The position numbers and the translations under genes were made by a program. A stretch of DNA of 64,000 nucleotides, from positions 17,015 to 81,014 of the forward strand of contig NBIV01000220.1 in assembly GCA_003194525.1 (NCBI GenBank), written 5' to 3'. Of the stretch, positions 44,835 to 54,246 are shown in pieces; the stretch's first letter is position 1; each line of letters begins with the position of its first letter. The notes beneath the pieces were generated by a model. The model made no database searches, was not told where the DNA came from, and was given only the letters and a program-made list of their open reading frames with translations. Source of the stretch: Gracilariopsis chorda. Its lineage: Eukaryota; Rhodophyta; Florideophyceae; Gracilariales; Gracilariaceae.

Positions 44835-46590
44835 GTAGCGCTGCAAGTAAGTTTGGTTTCGCGCCTGGTTTTGAGTGGAGTGGGCAAGCGCTTGGTTCTG
44901 ACGCAAAACGTTGAACGAGTGGTGAAATCGCTTGTTGAACGTCTGATTGATATCACAGTGTAAGGCTCGAGGCTTCTACCCACGTAAAGCGTAAATATCG
45001 CAGAACGATCCAAAGTATATGTTGGCTGCTCGTTTGGGTTTCAAACTATCACGAACGGGGTGCGCGTCAGGATGCTGTTGGAGGTACCTTGGGTCCGTTA
45101 ATAGTTCTCCTATACAAAAGAGAGCTGGCGGAATCCAAACACTTATAGTTTTCTTGGCCTTACTCAGTCCGATGAGAGAGGTGAAGTGTGCCCCCCATAT
45201 AGTAGTGTTGCAAGTAATTTTGTGTTCGCTCTTGGTTTTGAGAGGTGTCACCAAGCGCTTGGTTCTGACGCAAAACGTTGAACGAGTGGTGTAGTTGCTG
45301 TATATACGTTTTGCATGCCTTCAATGGATGAAGAAATGCTGTGGGCCGGTTCTGAAACAAACGCCTGAGGTCAAAAAACCTGACTAACGTTAATACATTA
45401 CTTGATTCGGATAAAAATCAAGCGCACATTGCATTTGACAGCGCGGTTTGCGGTTGGTTTTGAGGCATATATGGCACTTGCCCTATGCATGTCGCATAAG
45501 TAGGATTTTTGAGTGCATAGGTAAAGGTTTAGCGCGAAAGTACAGCGTGCCCCAGTGCTTAGTTTTAGCCATGATTGCTCCGAACGTTACAGGGGTGTGC
45601 CGAAAGTGCAGTCGTGCGCATATGAGCGTGTAGTAGACTTTGGAAGTATACTTTTTGAGCTAGTTTTGCAGGGTTTGGTGGCATGCTCCATGCCATTGGT
45701 GTTCACCGCTTTTTGCAGACCAGGCGCGGGCGATATTTTTTGGCTCACTTGAAAAACGTGGGAAAGCGTTTGGTTTTGGACAGATGTGCAGAGACGAAGC
45801 AACTCGTGACTTTTCGCACACTAATCAAATATACCAAACTGCTTGGTTTTGGGCATATTTGGGCCAAAGCAAGCAATTCGGGCATGTTTACGCACATTGT
45901 GCAAATAATCAAAAGCGCGTGGTTTTGGGCACATTTGCCCCACCCAAGCAATGCTGGGATATTTTCGCAAATTGTACCAATATGTGAAAGGGGTTGGTTT
46001 TGCGGAGATTTTCCGAGGCCAGGCAAATCGTGAATTGTTTTTGTACATTGTACACAGCTGCAAAAGCGCTTCGTTTTTGAAACTTTTGCCCAATACAGGA
46101 AATATGGGCAAGTTTACGCATATTGTGCAAAAAGACGAAAGCTCTTGGTTTTGGGGAGATTTGCGGAAACCAAGGAATGCTTGTGTTTTCCAAGCATTTT
46201 ACAAATGTGCGAAAGTGGTTCGTACTGGACACATTTGCCCAGACGTAGCAATGCGGGCATGTTTACGCAAATGGAAGAAGTATGCCAAAACGCTTTGAAT
46301 TAGAGAGGGTCCAAGAAAAAATGAAAAGCCTTGGTATAAAAGATTTGGTTTGTTAAATGTCGAGGTCCTTACTTTGGTTTTCTTAGCATTAGGAAATGTT
46401 CTATTTTTTTGTCTTTCATTGATATGGAAATGTTGGGGGGTTTTAGTTGTTTGTGGTGCACTTGGAGAAAAGCAGAAGAAGTACAAAATTATCTACCGAG
46501 GTACAGTGAGGGGTTGAATACCGAAAAAAATTGTTTGAGGGGTCTCGGCAAGTGCTTGGTTCTGACGCACAACGTTGAACGGGTGGTGGG
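44835..46590. repeat. Second array of 364-bp units and 75-bp minisatellite
   Basis: It has the same order of parts as 2.0-3.46 kb: partial 364-bp units (44835-44960, 45195-45560), then the hairpin minisatellite (about 45690-46280), then the AT-rich edge. It differs from the 2-kb array at many positions. It abuts long-repeat copy 2 at 46588. Confidence 0.85.
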
Positions 46591-48392
46591 ATAGCTTTTT
46601 GAAGGTCTGATTGATATCACAGTGTAAGGCTCGAGGCACTTATCTGCATAAAGCGCAAATATCGCACAATGATCGAAAGTAGAGGTTGGCTACTCGTTTG
46701 GGTTTGAAACCATCACGAACGGGCTGCGCATGAGGATCCTGTTGGAGGTACCTTGGTTCACTGAAAAGTCCCCCTATACAAAAGAGAGCTGGCGGAATTC
46801 CATCGCTTGGAGTTCTCTTGGCCTTACTCAGTCCGATGGGAGAGGTGATGTCCGGAGCCCATATAAGAGTGGGGCCAGTAGTTTTGATTTTGCTATTGGT
46901 TTTGAGAAGTATCAGCAAGCGCTTGGTTCTCACGCAACACGTTGAACGAGTGGTGGAGTCGCTTTAGTACGTCCTTCATGCTTTCAGTGGATAACAAATC
47001 GCTGTGAACCGGTTATGAAACACACATTTGAGCTTAAGAAACGAGGTTAAACTCTATAGATTGCTGGGATTAGCTAAAAACCACGGGCAAACTTCAAAAC
47101 ATTAGTATTTGACATCACATTGCGCTTGAGTTTAGGCATATATGACTCATGCCGCACACATGTCTTGAAAGTAGGGCTTTTGGGTGCATAGGTAAAAGAT
47201 TAGCGCGCCACCGCAGGTTCCCCAGCGCTTGGTTTTAGCCATCATTTGGCAGAACGTTTTACGGTTGTCCCAAAATTGCGGGCGCGCGCACATATGCGTT
47301 TTGTAATCTTTGGAAGGATGTTTTCTGAGCTCGTTTCGCAGGGTTTGGTCGCATGCTCCATGCGCCTGTTTTTAGCCAGCTTTTCGGAGGCCAGGCTGGG
47401 GGGAAGTTTTCTTGGCTCGTTGAAGATTGTGATAAAGCGCTTGGTTTTGGACAGATTTGCAGAAACCAAGAAACGCTTGAATGTTTCGCACATTGTAGAA
47501 ATGTACGAAAGCGCTTGCTTTTGGGCCCATCTGCCCGAAACAAGCAATTGAGGCATGTTTATGCGCATTGTCCAAATGTTCTAAAGCGCTTGGTTTTGGT
47601 CACATTTACCCCAAACAAGCAATGCGTGTATGTTTTCCCACATTGGTGGATTGTGAGGGCCGTGCGTAGGTGAGATGGGTTGTAGTGCGGGAACGAGGCG
47701 CTTCGCGGGAGGGATGGTGCTCTGGTTTTCAGGATTCTCGCCAAAAGAGCGCGTCTTAGTGGTATGTGTGCGACAAAATGAGTAGTGTATGCCATATGGT
47801 GGACCATTCTTTGTACTTACTGAGCTCAGTGTGTCGCTTTCCACTGACATCGTGTGGGGTGCGTGTGTAAATGAGCTCTGCAGTGTGAACTGTATGCTCA
47901 GCTTCATTTTGCGCAGTGTAGATATATTCTTCCAGGATGGCCTCGGAGAGCGTTTTCTCAATGTCGAATGCGGCGGTGGAGGAAATAAGAGCGATGATTC
48001 CTAATGTGAAGTTGTGGTAATTGGCAAAGGTTAGTTTAAACCCAGTGCCTAGCAAACAGGAGCTAGTGATTCGGCGAATGTTTCTAGCGTCCAGTGGCAT
48101 GCCATGTGTGGAGAAAAATATACGGAAATGTGCCTATTTTTGGGTTTCGCCTTGTAGAGCTGAAAGGGACCAGGTTTCGAGCGCGCGAATGATCGCCAGG
48201 CAAGGAAGAAGGAGTTCAGCTGTCTTTGTGTCTAGGAAGCGTGAAATTGGGCAAGCGCCTCGTTCAGCACTTTGTGTTTCGACTGAGTGCGTGATGAGAA
48301 CGGGTTGAGAGTTTAGGGGAGTTTAGGGGGTTTTTAGGGTTTTTTAGGCAACTTTAGAGATTTTTTGTATCTAGGGGTGAGAATGTGCGGCA
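46588..48392. repeat. Long dispersed repeat, copy 2
   Basis: It is the near-identical partner of 1-1806. The helicase fragment is at 47756-48100 (minus) and the telomere-like tract at about 48310-48360. The copy ends at GTGCGGCATCGCTGC, after which a 28S rRNA fragment begins. Confidence 0.9.
47756..48100 (-). pseudogene. TLH/RecQ-type helicase fragment, second copy
   Basis: It is almost identical to 1170-1514 and has the same similarity to residues about 124-224 of the helicase at 18765-20975. It is a passenger of the long repeat. Confidence 0.75.
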
Positions 48393-48403
48393 TCGCTGCA
48401 TGT

Positions 48404-48476
48404 GCCAGAGCTCCGAATTAAGCGTTCCTCTCGTACTGCCTTAAGTTACTGCCGCGACAACCTTTCATCGGTAGGA

Positions 48477-48523
<47 letters not shown>

Positions 48524-48582
48524 GTTGGCGGGTGAACAATCCGACACTTTGCGCCTTCTGCGACGCAGTGGTAGGAAGAGCC
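48404..48582 (-). rRNA. 28S (LSU) rRNA 3'-region fragment, truncated at both ends
   Basis: The minus strand contains universally conserved LSU blocks: GGCTCTTCCTA, GGATTGTTCACCCGCCAA, GGGAACGTGAGCTGGGTTTA, GACCGTCGTGAGACAGGTTA and AGTACGAGAGGAAC. It is about 180 bases long. It is cut on the 5' side near 48582 and on the 3' side near 48404, where the long repeat begins. It is not a working rRNA gene. The taxon cannot be fixed by eye, but ATCCTACCGATGAAAGG should be informative in a search. Confidence 0.9.
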
Positions 48583-49021
48583 TGCTAGAGTCACTCAGTA
48601 GATAGAGTTTCTCGCAGCGCTTCTCTTCGCGCTGCCTCCGCGCGCTTTGCACGTCCCGCTCGCGATCTACGTCAACTTCCCTACTTTCGCGTGCGCCCTA
48701 TCCGCATTTCGCCCCCTCCGGGGGTCCTGTTTCTACGGGGCGCGCGCGTGCGCGTCTATCCCGAGACCCACCATTCGGTGCGCCTTGCTCCGCTTTACCG
48801 TTCTACCGCCTTCGCCCCGCGCTATCGTTACTCGGATCGTCGCGATCGTTGTTTCCTTGTGAAGTTTTGTCGTCTTCCTCACCGCTCCGCGTACCGCTCC
48901 GCCTCCGCCGTCGCCGCCGCCGGCGGGTCCCACCGGCTGACAGCCACGTGTACCGCTCCGAGCCAACCACTGGCCAAGGACTCACTTTTCGAATTTCGTG
49001 GCCGCCTCCCAATCGCCAATT
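48583..49021 (+). other. GC-rich leader upstream of the zinc-ribbon gene
   Basis: The composition changes sharply from the AT-rich repeat to a C/G-rich, pyrimidine-rich plus strand (CGCGCG, CCGCC, TCGCCGCCGCCGG) that runs into ATG 49022. It holds ORFs in all frames from composition alone. It is best read as promoter and leader of the next gene or as the edge of an inserted element. Confidence 0.4.
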
Positions 49022-49402
49022 ATGTCTACGAAGGGTGGACATATCGTGTTTGAAGGATCTGAGGATTCCGGGGTCCCAACCCCACGGACCAGGAAAAGGC
49101 TCTTCATTGAAGAGTTCACCAAGAAGAAGGCAGCGCTTTGCTGCCCATACTGCAAGAAGCCCAACTTACTTGCGCTCAACGGTTCGGCCCATGAACGGTT
49201 CGCCGCCAAATGCCGTATTTGCCAAAGGAAAGTAACCGGAGGCAAGCTGGATGCCCTACTGGCCTCAACTGTGTCCTTCCCGTATTATGGAAGCGAAGCG
49301 AAAAATAGCGGCATGCCTGGCGTGTTCAAAGCAAGCTTTGTCCGGTTCACACCCCACAAGCTTCCGATGCTTGGGCAGTTCCATGCACACCATCGCTGTT
49401 GA
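49022..49402 (+). CDS. Small zinc-ribbon protein (CxxC...CxxC)
   Basis: ATG 49022 opens a 126-codon frame. Residues 41-67 have CPYCKKPNLLALNGSAHERF followed by AAKCRICQ, a Cys4 zinc-ribbon pattern with pairs C41/C44 and C64/C67. The N-terminus has a PTPRTRKRLFIEEFTKKKA segment like a nuclear or nucleic-acid-binding tail. The start is chosen after GCCAATT because 48998 is a weak upstream start. The last ~45 codons overlap the end of the convergent methyltransferase, so the true 3' end may be shorter or spliced. A DNA-binding helper role for the neighbouring methyltransferase is inference. Confidence 0.6.
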   Translation: MSTKGGHIVFEGSEDSGVPTPRTRKRLFIEEFTKKKAALCCPYCKKPNLLALNGSAHERFAAKCRICQRKVTGGKLDALLASTVSFPYYGSEAKNSGMPGVFKASFVRFTPHKLPMLGQFHAHHRC

Positions 49403-51537
49403 GAACGTTCCGGCAAACATGTCAACCACCAGGTCTCCTGGCTGACTGAACCTGCAAATCAGCCCTTTCAACAGTGCCCTACACTTCTGTTCCGGTCGCA
49501 CCCTTTTCGTTGTATACTTCCCATCCGGGTTTTTCACAGACCACATGAGCATCTCACTATTTGACATCGGCGGCACTCGATCCATGATTGCATGATACGC
49601 TGGGTATCGTGAAGCAACATAATTGAAGTTCTCATAGTCGACCATCCGGTGCTGTTGTGCATAAGGAACTCCAGAACGAACAGCATGTACAGCGTATTCT
49701 GTCGTCTGGTGCAACCGGCAACGTCTTCTCCCGACGTTACCCGTCGTATTGCCTAAAGACCGTACGAAATGGAACGGCTGTTCGTCGACGACAAAGGAGT
49801 AACGCTTCATATCAGAGTCATCCATGTAGGTAACTTTCCGTAGCACATCCCACCACAACAGTACCTGATCCCATGAGCAGAACTGCATAATATGTCCACC
49901 AGGACGTAGAGGCTTTGAGGACCTCCTCGCTGACCTGCTCATGCCCTTCTCGGTCAGAATATCGTGTTCGCTGTTCTCCAAACGACGCTCAGAACGAGTC
50001 CCATATGGCGGATCGGAAAGCAGGACCTGTACCCTTCCTTCAATAGATACCTCGATTTCGCCAGACTTGTTGTCGTCAACTTCTATGAGATTTTCGAACT
50101 TGCAGTTGTGGAGACGGAAGTTGCGGGACATCTCCTTCTCACAATACTTGTAAGCTATCACATCATCCAAATTCTTAGGGTACGGTGGTGCACGAATCCC
50201 CGTTCCTTCGACATCATACGATACGTTCTGCGACAAAGCTGTTGTCTGCAGTCCTTCAGTGGCCTTTGGTGCAGTACCACGTTCCGCAGTACCACGTTCC
50301 GCATCCTCTACCATCTCTATCTCTTCCAATTCTTCCAACTCACCCTGATCACCACCTTCCACACACTCAGCACGTTCGTTCCCACCACCAGCCGTACCAG
50401 TTTTTACCGGCTCCATAATGATATCAATGTCTTCTGCGGGCTCTGGTTTCACAGTTTGATGTCCTTTGACATTGCTTCCATGCAATGCAATGAGCTTCAG
50501 AGGCTTTATGGCCTCTTGAACCGTAGTAACAAGAGATTCACTAAAGTTCTCAAACCACAGAGGGAAAAGTCTCGTTCTCATGATGGTGAACCTTTTGAGG
50601 GCATCCCATTTGCTAGGAGCAGAGATGTCGAACAGTTTCTCTTGTACCACCACATTAGGAAGGTTACCAAGATATTCTTTGGCACAAAGGCGAAGCGCTT
50701 TATCCACTGGGTCCGGCAGATTCCATGCCCATTTGGTAACTTTTTCTTCTACGGTGGTGACATTCTTCTCCTCCACAAAATGTTGGGAACAATCTTTGTG
50801 CTGGAAGCCCATGGAGCGTTGTGCAATATCGGTGAAAACTACACTGATATAGTAGAGTCGAATGTAAAGCAAGATCATAACCTCAACGTTGGGAAACCCG
50901 AGGGATTGGGCGAAACAATCCCAAGCCCTGGTCACCAGTTGCACACCATACCCGACTCTCTGGCTCTGGGTCATGTCCGACAAACTCACTTTTGAGAATT
51001 CTTAGCTGCCATGGCCCTTTTCCTCTTCCTACCACTTCCTTTCTTATCCACGGCAATCTGTAGCACCATAGACAACCTAATGACCATTTCAAAGTCGGTG
51101 CAAGAATCCGTGTGGAAAGCGGAAGACTTCTTGTTTGCTTCCAGAACACGGGACTTGCAAAAGACAGATAGCAACACGTTACGGGGAATTCCTTTAAGCC
51201 CTTCCCTTTTACAATAAACCTTCCAAACGTCCCTTACACGCCTGTCTTCTTCACGGTCCTTTACGTCCACCACTCTTGCCATAAGATAGAGTTGACGTGG
51301 ATGGCCTCTGAGAGACATATTACGGAGCTCGGAGTCCAAATACGAGATGCAATCCGGTCCGATGAGAGTGAGAAACATTTTCTTGGCAGAGTCATGAACG
51401 TTGAGACCTTGTACCGCGAACTCCACAAAGTCAGTGTGCTTCAAACTTCTCGGCTCATTTACATTTTGCCTCGTCGCTGTGTAGCCATCACGAACTGCAA
51501 GGTAAGCATCAATAAGCTCTTCTCCGGTTCCGTGCAT
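49265..51537 (-). CDS. Beta-class amino DNA methyltransferase (N6-adenine or N4-cytosine type)
   Basis: The methyltransferase frame has VQVLLSDPPYGTR (motif IV DPPY), then KCRALLKGLICRFSQPGDLV and VDMFAGTFSTAMVC with GCEPDKACFEHA (motifs X, I and the following acidic residue). DPPY before FAGT is the beta-class order (N6_N4_Mtase, PF01555), unlike MTA70/METTL proteins. It would transfer methyl from SAM to the amino group of adenine or cytosine in DNA. Two models fit: a 569-residue protein from ATG 50974, or one gene from ATG 51537 with a 146-nt intron (50989-50844; AAAA/GTGAGT...CTATATCAG/T), giving 708 residues with DPPY at 460 and FAGT at 659. I prefer the second because splice sites and frame both fit. 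The first ~180 residues (ending in a GRKRKR nuclear-like signal) match no family I know. An acidic Glu-rich linker precedes motif IV. No in-frame stops. Confidence 0.8.
50844..50989 (-). other. Candidate intron of the methyltransferase gene
   Basis: 5' site AAAA/GTGAGT, 3' site CTACTATATCAG/T, length 146. Splicing joins codon AA|T and leads in frame into VVFTDIAQRSMGF. The stretch is also open without splicing from ATG 50974, so the intron is a model. Confidence 0.5.
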
Positions 51538-51584
51538 CTTGAATGAACCCGTTTCCTTCGGATTATGTTTCTCTTCGTTTTGGG

Positions 51585-51730
51585 TCGAGGACCATGGTCC
51601 GAGGTGTCATGGTGCTCCATCGCGAACATGATGGAGCGCCAGGACCCGAAATTTAATTAAAATTATTCATGCCTGGCGCTCCATCGTGTTCGCGATGGAG
51701 CACCACGACACCTCGGACCATGGTCCTCGA
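51585..51730. repeat. Long nested palindrome between divergent genes
   Basis: Arms of 59 bases (51585-51643 and 51672-51730) are complementary at all but two positions and flank a 28-base AT-rich loop. Each arm holds its own symmetric elements: GGACCATGGTCC, a perfect 12-bp palindrome (51589-51600, 51715-51726), and an 11-bp stem GG(T/C)GCTCCATC..GATGGAGC(G/A)CC around an 8-base loop (51611-51640 and 51675-51704). The structure could form a cruciform with side hairpins. It lies between ATG 51537 (minus) and ATG 51943 (plus), so it may be a bidirectional operator, a replication origin or a transposition site. Confidence 0.9.
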
Positions 51731-51942
51731 ACAAAAACTTATCAATTTTTTTTGCAATGCAAGTATTTGGGAGGGGAATTGCAGGGATGCTACGTTGACG
51801 ACAATGGATATCATGAAACGTCTTGAAAACGATATATAGTGCTTACGTCCATCTCTTTGGAACCAAGCATACGTGATCACGGGAGCATTCGACGTCAGCG
51901 GGTGCCAAGAAAACGCAAGCGCGACCTTTGAAGTACTCAGCC

Positions 51943-53868
51943 ATGGATTCCACTGAGAATAAGATAATAGCACCATCACGGAAACGGACTCCGAGGAAGC
52001 CTGTTTCGCCGAAGAGACGTGTTATAGACATGCCGACCACGCGAGGCAAAGCGAAGAGCCGGGGCGCCACCCAAACTGCCAGCCACCCTGAGACATCAAT
52101 TGGGGGCAATACGGGTCAGGTGCTTAACGTCGATGCGGAGGTCAATCTGTTCGTACGAGTTGGGAATAGTGATGGGAAGGTGAAGGTAGGAGAAGCGAAA
52201 TTGCGCAGTGTGGGGGTTGCTGGGGGGCCAGGGACGAGACTCTGTCATTCTCTGCACAACCATCTCCTGTCCTCTATGTAGAGACCTGGAGAGGACTTGG
52301 TGGTTATGTTTAAGACAAATATTTCGTCACACCAAGATGAGAAGTACCCTTATGTTTTTGGGGGTCCCGAGGAACCGCCCGCAACTTTGAAGGAGATGGT
52401 TTCAGTGGGTTTATATGCATGGGACACTGCGATGATGAGTGTCAAAAATGAAGGCGGAGAGGGGAATGAGTCGGTTCCACCGCAGTCAGGAGCAACTGTG
52501 AAGACTTTCCACAGAAGTACAGCTTCAAGGACCACTGCAAGACAAGTCAAGCGCCTTCCCGCTGTTGCTGGTACACCATCAAGCATTTTGGTTACCAAAG
52601 CGCCGGTGAAGAGCCTTGAAAGCGGTGGAGGGGCTCCGTTGAAAACCCGTCAGAGCAGTGGACGAACATCAGGTGCTCTTGCGGGCGGCTCTGGAAACCG
52701 AAGAGGCCCTGAAGTCGGAGCAAGCTCCGATGATGACGTCATAGAGGTGCCTGTACTCTCCAGAAACGATCTTTATCCGGAGGAGAGGGTTTTATATGAT
52801 GATGGTGATGCTGTTCCTTCGGAAGAGGTGGATAACAGTTTGGGGGTCTTATACATCAATCAAGATGATTATGACCAGCACAATTGCGTAATCGATATCC
52901 ACAACATTCGATTTCCGAAGAACATGGTTCGTTCGAAGAATGACAAAAATCTTCGAGATACTTCGAACAAACTGAGGAAACTCGGATGGCTCCCTTCTCT
53001 TGGGTCGATTGCGATGGCCCTGTTGGAGGATGTGCCGGTTCGTGACGCTATTGATGTGAGTGGGCATTTGATTGTTCCTGTGGTTTTGGTGGACGGCTTC
53101 CATCGAATGATTGTTCTACTGGACCTCAAACAGGATGGTGCAAGATGGGCACCGATTACTGCTGGTTTGAACGTCACGCTTTGGGAACGCAACGACGGCC
53201 GGAGAATGACATTGAATGAGGTGTTGTGGCTGGGGAAGACGTTGAATGATTTGAGTTCCAATGTTCTGGTGATGTCCTTCGCAGATAAGATTCACACTGC
53301 TGTTTCGTTTATTCGTAATGGCGTAGAGCAGGATGGGTATGAGTTGTCAAAGCTTAAACCAAGTCAAATCACGGGGGTGTTGGGGAGCAGTGAGACGAAG
53401 AGGAAAGAAGGGAAGATACGTCATTTCAATCACCATTCTGCTCTTGCTCTGAAGTTTGCGCATTATTGCAGTCTGTTAGAGTTCTTCGATGTGGTGTGGC
53501 AGGAGACGCCTCAAATTGGAATGACTCATGTTTCTAGTGATATTCTGCTTGGAATGTCAGGGGATAAGTTTCGTTTTACTATCCAATGTCTACAGGCGCA
53601 TGTTCGAGTGAGGTCGGCGGCCACTGTGAAGATGGGACCGTTTGAGCATTTCCGAAAGTACTTCTTCGACTGCGCTTCTAGAAGGTATGAAATTTGCAGT
53701 GAGCTGGGGAGTTCCATGAAGGAGAAAAAGAATGTACAGGAAGTGATGAATACCACGGTTACCATCGGCAATTCTGACCAGACTGTGTCAAAGTATATCA
53801 TATCTCGTCTGGGGAGGTGGTATACGAAAGGGAAACGCAGTTCACTGGAGTCCAGAGTGAGAAAATAA
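51943..53868 (+). CDS. ParB-like-domain protein, spliced
   Basis: ATG 51943 (AGCCATGG context) opens MDSTENKIIAPSRKRTPRKP, a basic AT-hook-like tail. A canonical 96-nt intron (52186-52281, AAG/GTAGGA ... CTCCTGTCCTCTATGTAG/A) removes the only in-frame stop and joins GNSDGKVK to RPGEDLVVMF. The following domain has IRFPKNMVRSKND, KLRKLGWLPSLGSIAMALL, HLIVPVVLVDGFHRM and IVLLDL. DGFHR corresponds to the DGHHR/GERR-type box of ParB/Srx-fold proteins. The rest (LNEVLWLGKTLNDLSSNV, MGPFEHFRKYFFDCASRR) is unidentified. The ORF closes with TAA at 53868; an alternative 5' site (CCAGA/GTGAGA, 53857) with a 3' site near 53917 or 53926 would extend it in frame into the next ORF. In phages, ParB-like domains are often found with DNA methyltransferases; that pairing occurs here across the palindrome. 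Confidence 0.6.
52186..52281 (+). other. Intron of the ParB-like gene
   Basis: GTAGGAG... to a pyrimidine-rich ...CCTGTCCTCTATGTAG, 96 nt, phase 0. Removing it joins two parts of one frame. Confidence 0.65.
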
Positions 53869-53917
53869 GGTGAAAGAGGGTCGTAGGACGTTTTCCAGCG
53901 CTTTGCCGGGCATGCAG

Positions 53918-54246
53918 GGCATGCAGGGACAGGATGTTACTGCTGCTGCTCCCTCTGCGGCAGATGTGGACGTGATCGAGTTGCTTGGTCTGAATGAGGA
54001 AGCTGCTCAGGAGCCTCCAAACGCTGACCAGGAGGCTCGGAAAAGTAAGTGAATATCAAAGAAGCGTAAATTGGAGGTCCTGGACGAAGATGAAGATGAA
54101 GAGTCTGTTGATTTTGAGCCACAGGTGAAGAGGCCAAGACGATCGAATCGTAAGCCAACTGCACCTGGTGTGAAGCGACGTGGCTTTGGTATCTCGCAGA
54201 AGGTGATGGAGGTGCTGCGTAGTATGGAAAGGAGAGATTTGAAGAG
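53918..54246 (+). CDS. Acidic and basic low-complexity segment (exon or N-terminal part)
   Basis: The frame reads GQDVTAAAPSAADVDVIELL, then AAQEPPNADQEARKSK, a TGA at 54050-54052, then KKRKLEVLDEDEDEESVDFE and VKRPRRSNRKPTAPGVKRRG. The TGA overlaps a perfect 5' splice site (AAAA/GTAAGTG at 54045), so it may lie in an intron. Acidic and nuclear-signal-like stretches suggest a chromatin or DNA-associated protein. It could be the C-terminal end of the ParB-like protein, the N-terminal end of the DSBH protein (whose frame starts near 54223), or a bridge that joins them. A frame change occurs between 54190 and 54247. Confidence 0.4.

Noticed and set aside
48404-48582. Functional rRNA gene
   Set aside because: Only about 180 bases of the LSU 3' region are present and both sides are cut.
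49964-50995. 343-codon plus-strand ORF opposite the methyltransferase
   Set aside because: It is the antisense shadow of the methyltransferase gene, which has unmistakable motifs.
52279-52281. In-frame TAG in the ParB-like gene as a nonsense mutation
   Set aside because: It is the last triplet of a canonical 96-nt intron with a pyrimidine-rich 3' site; removal keeps the frame.
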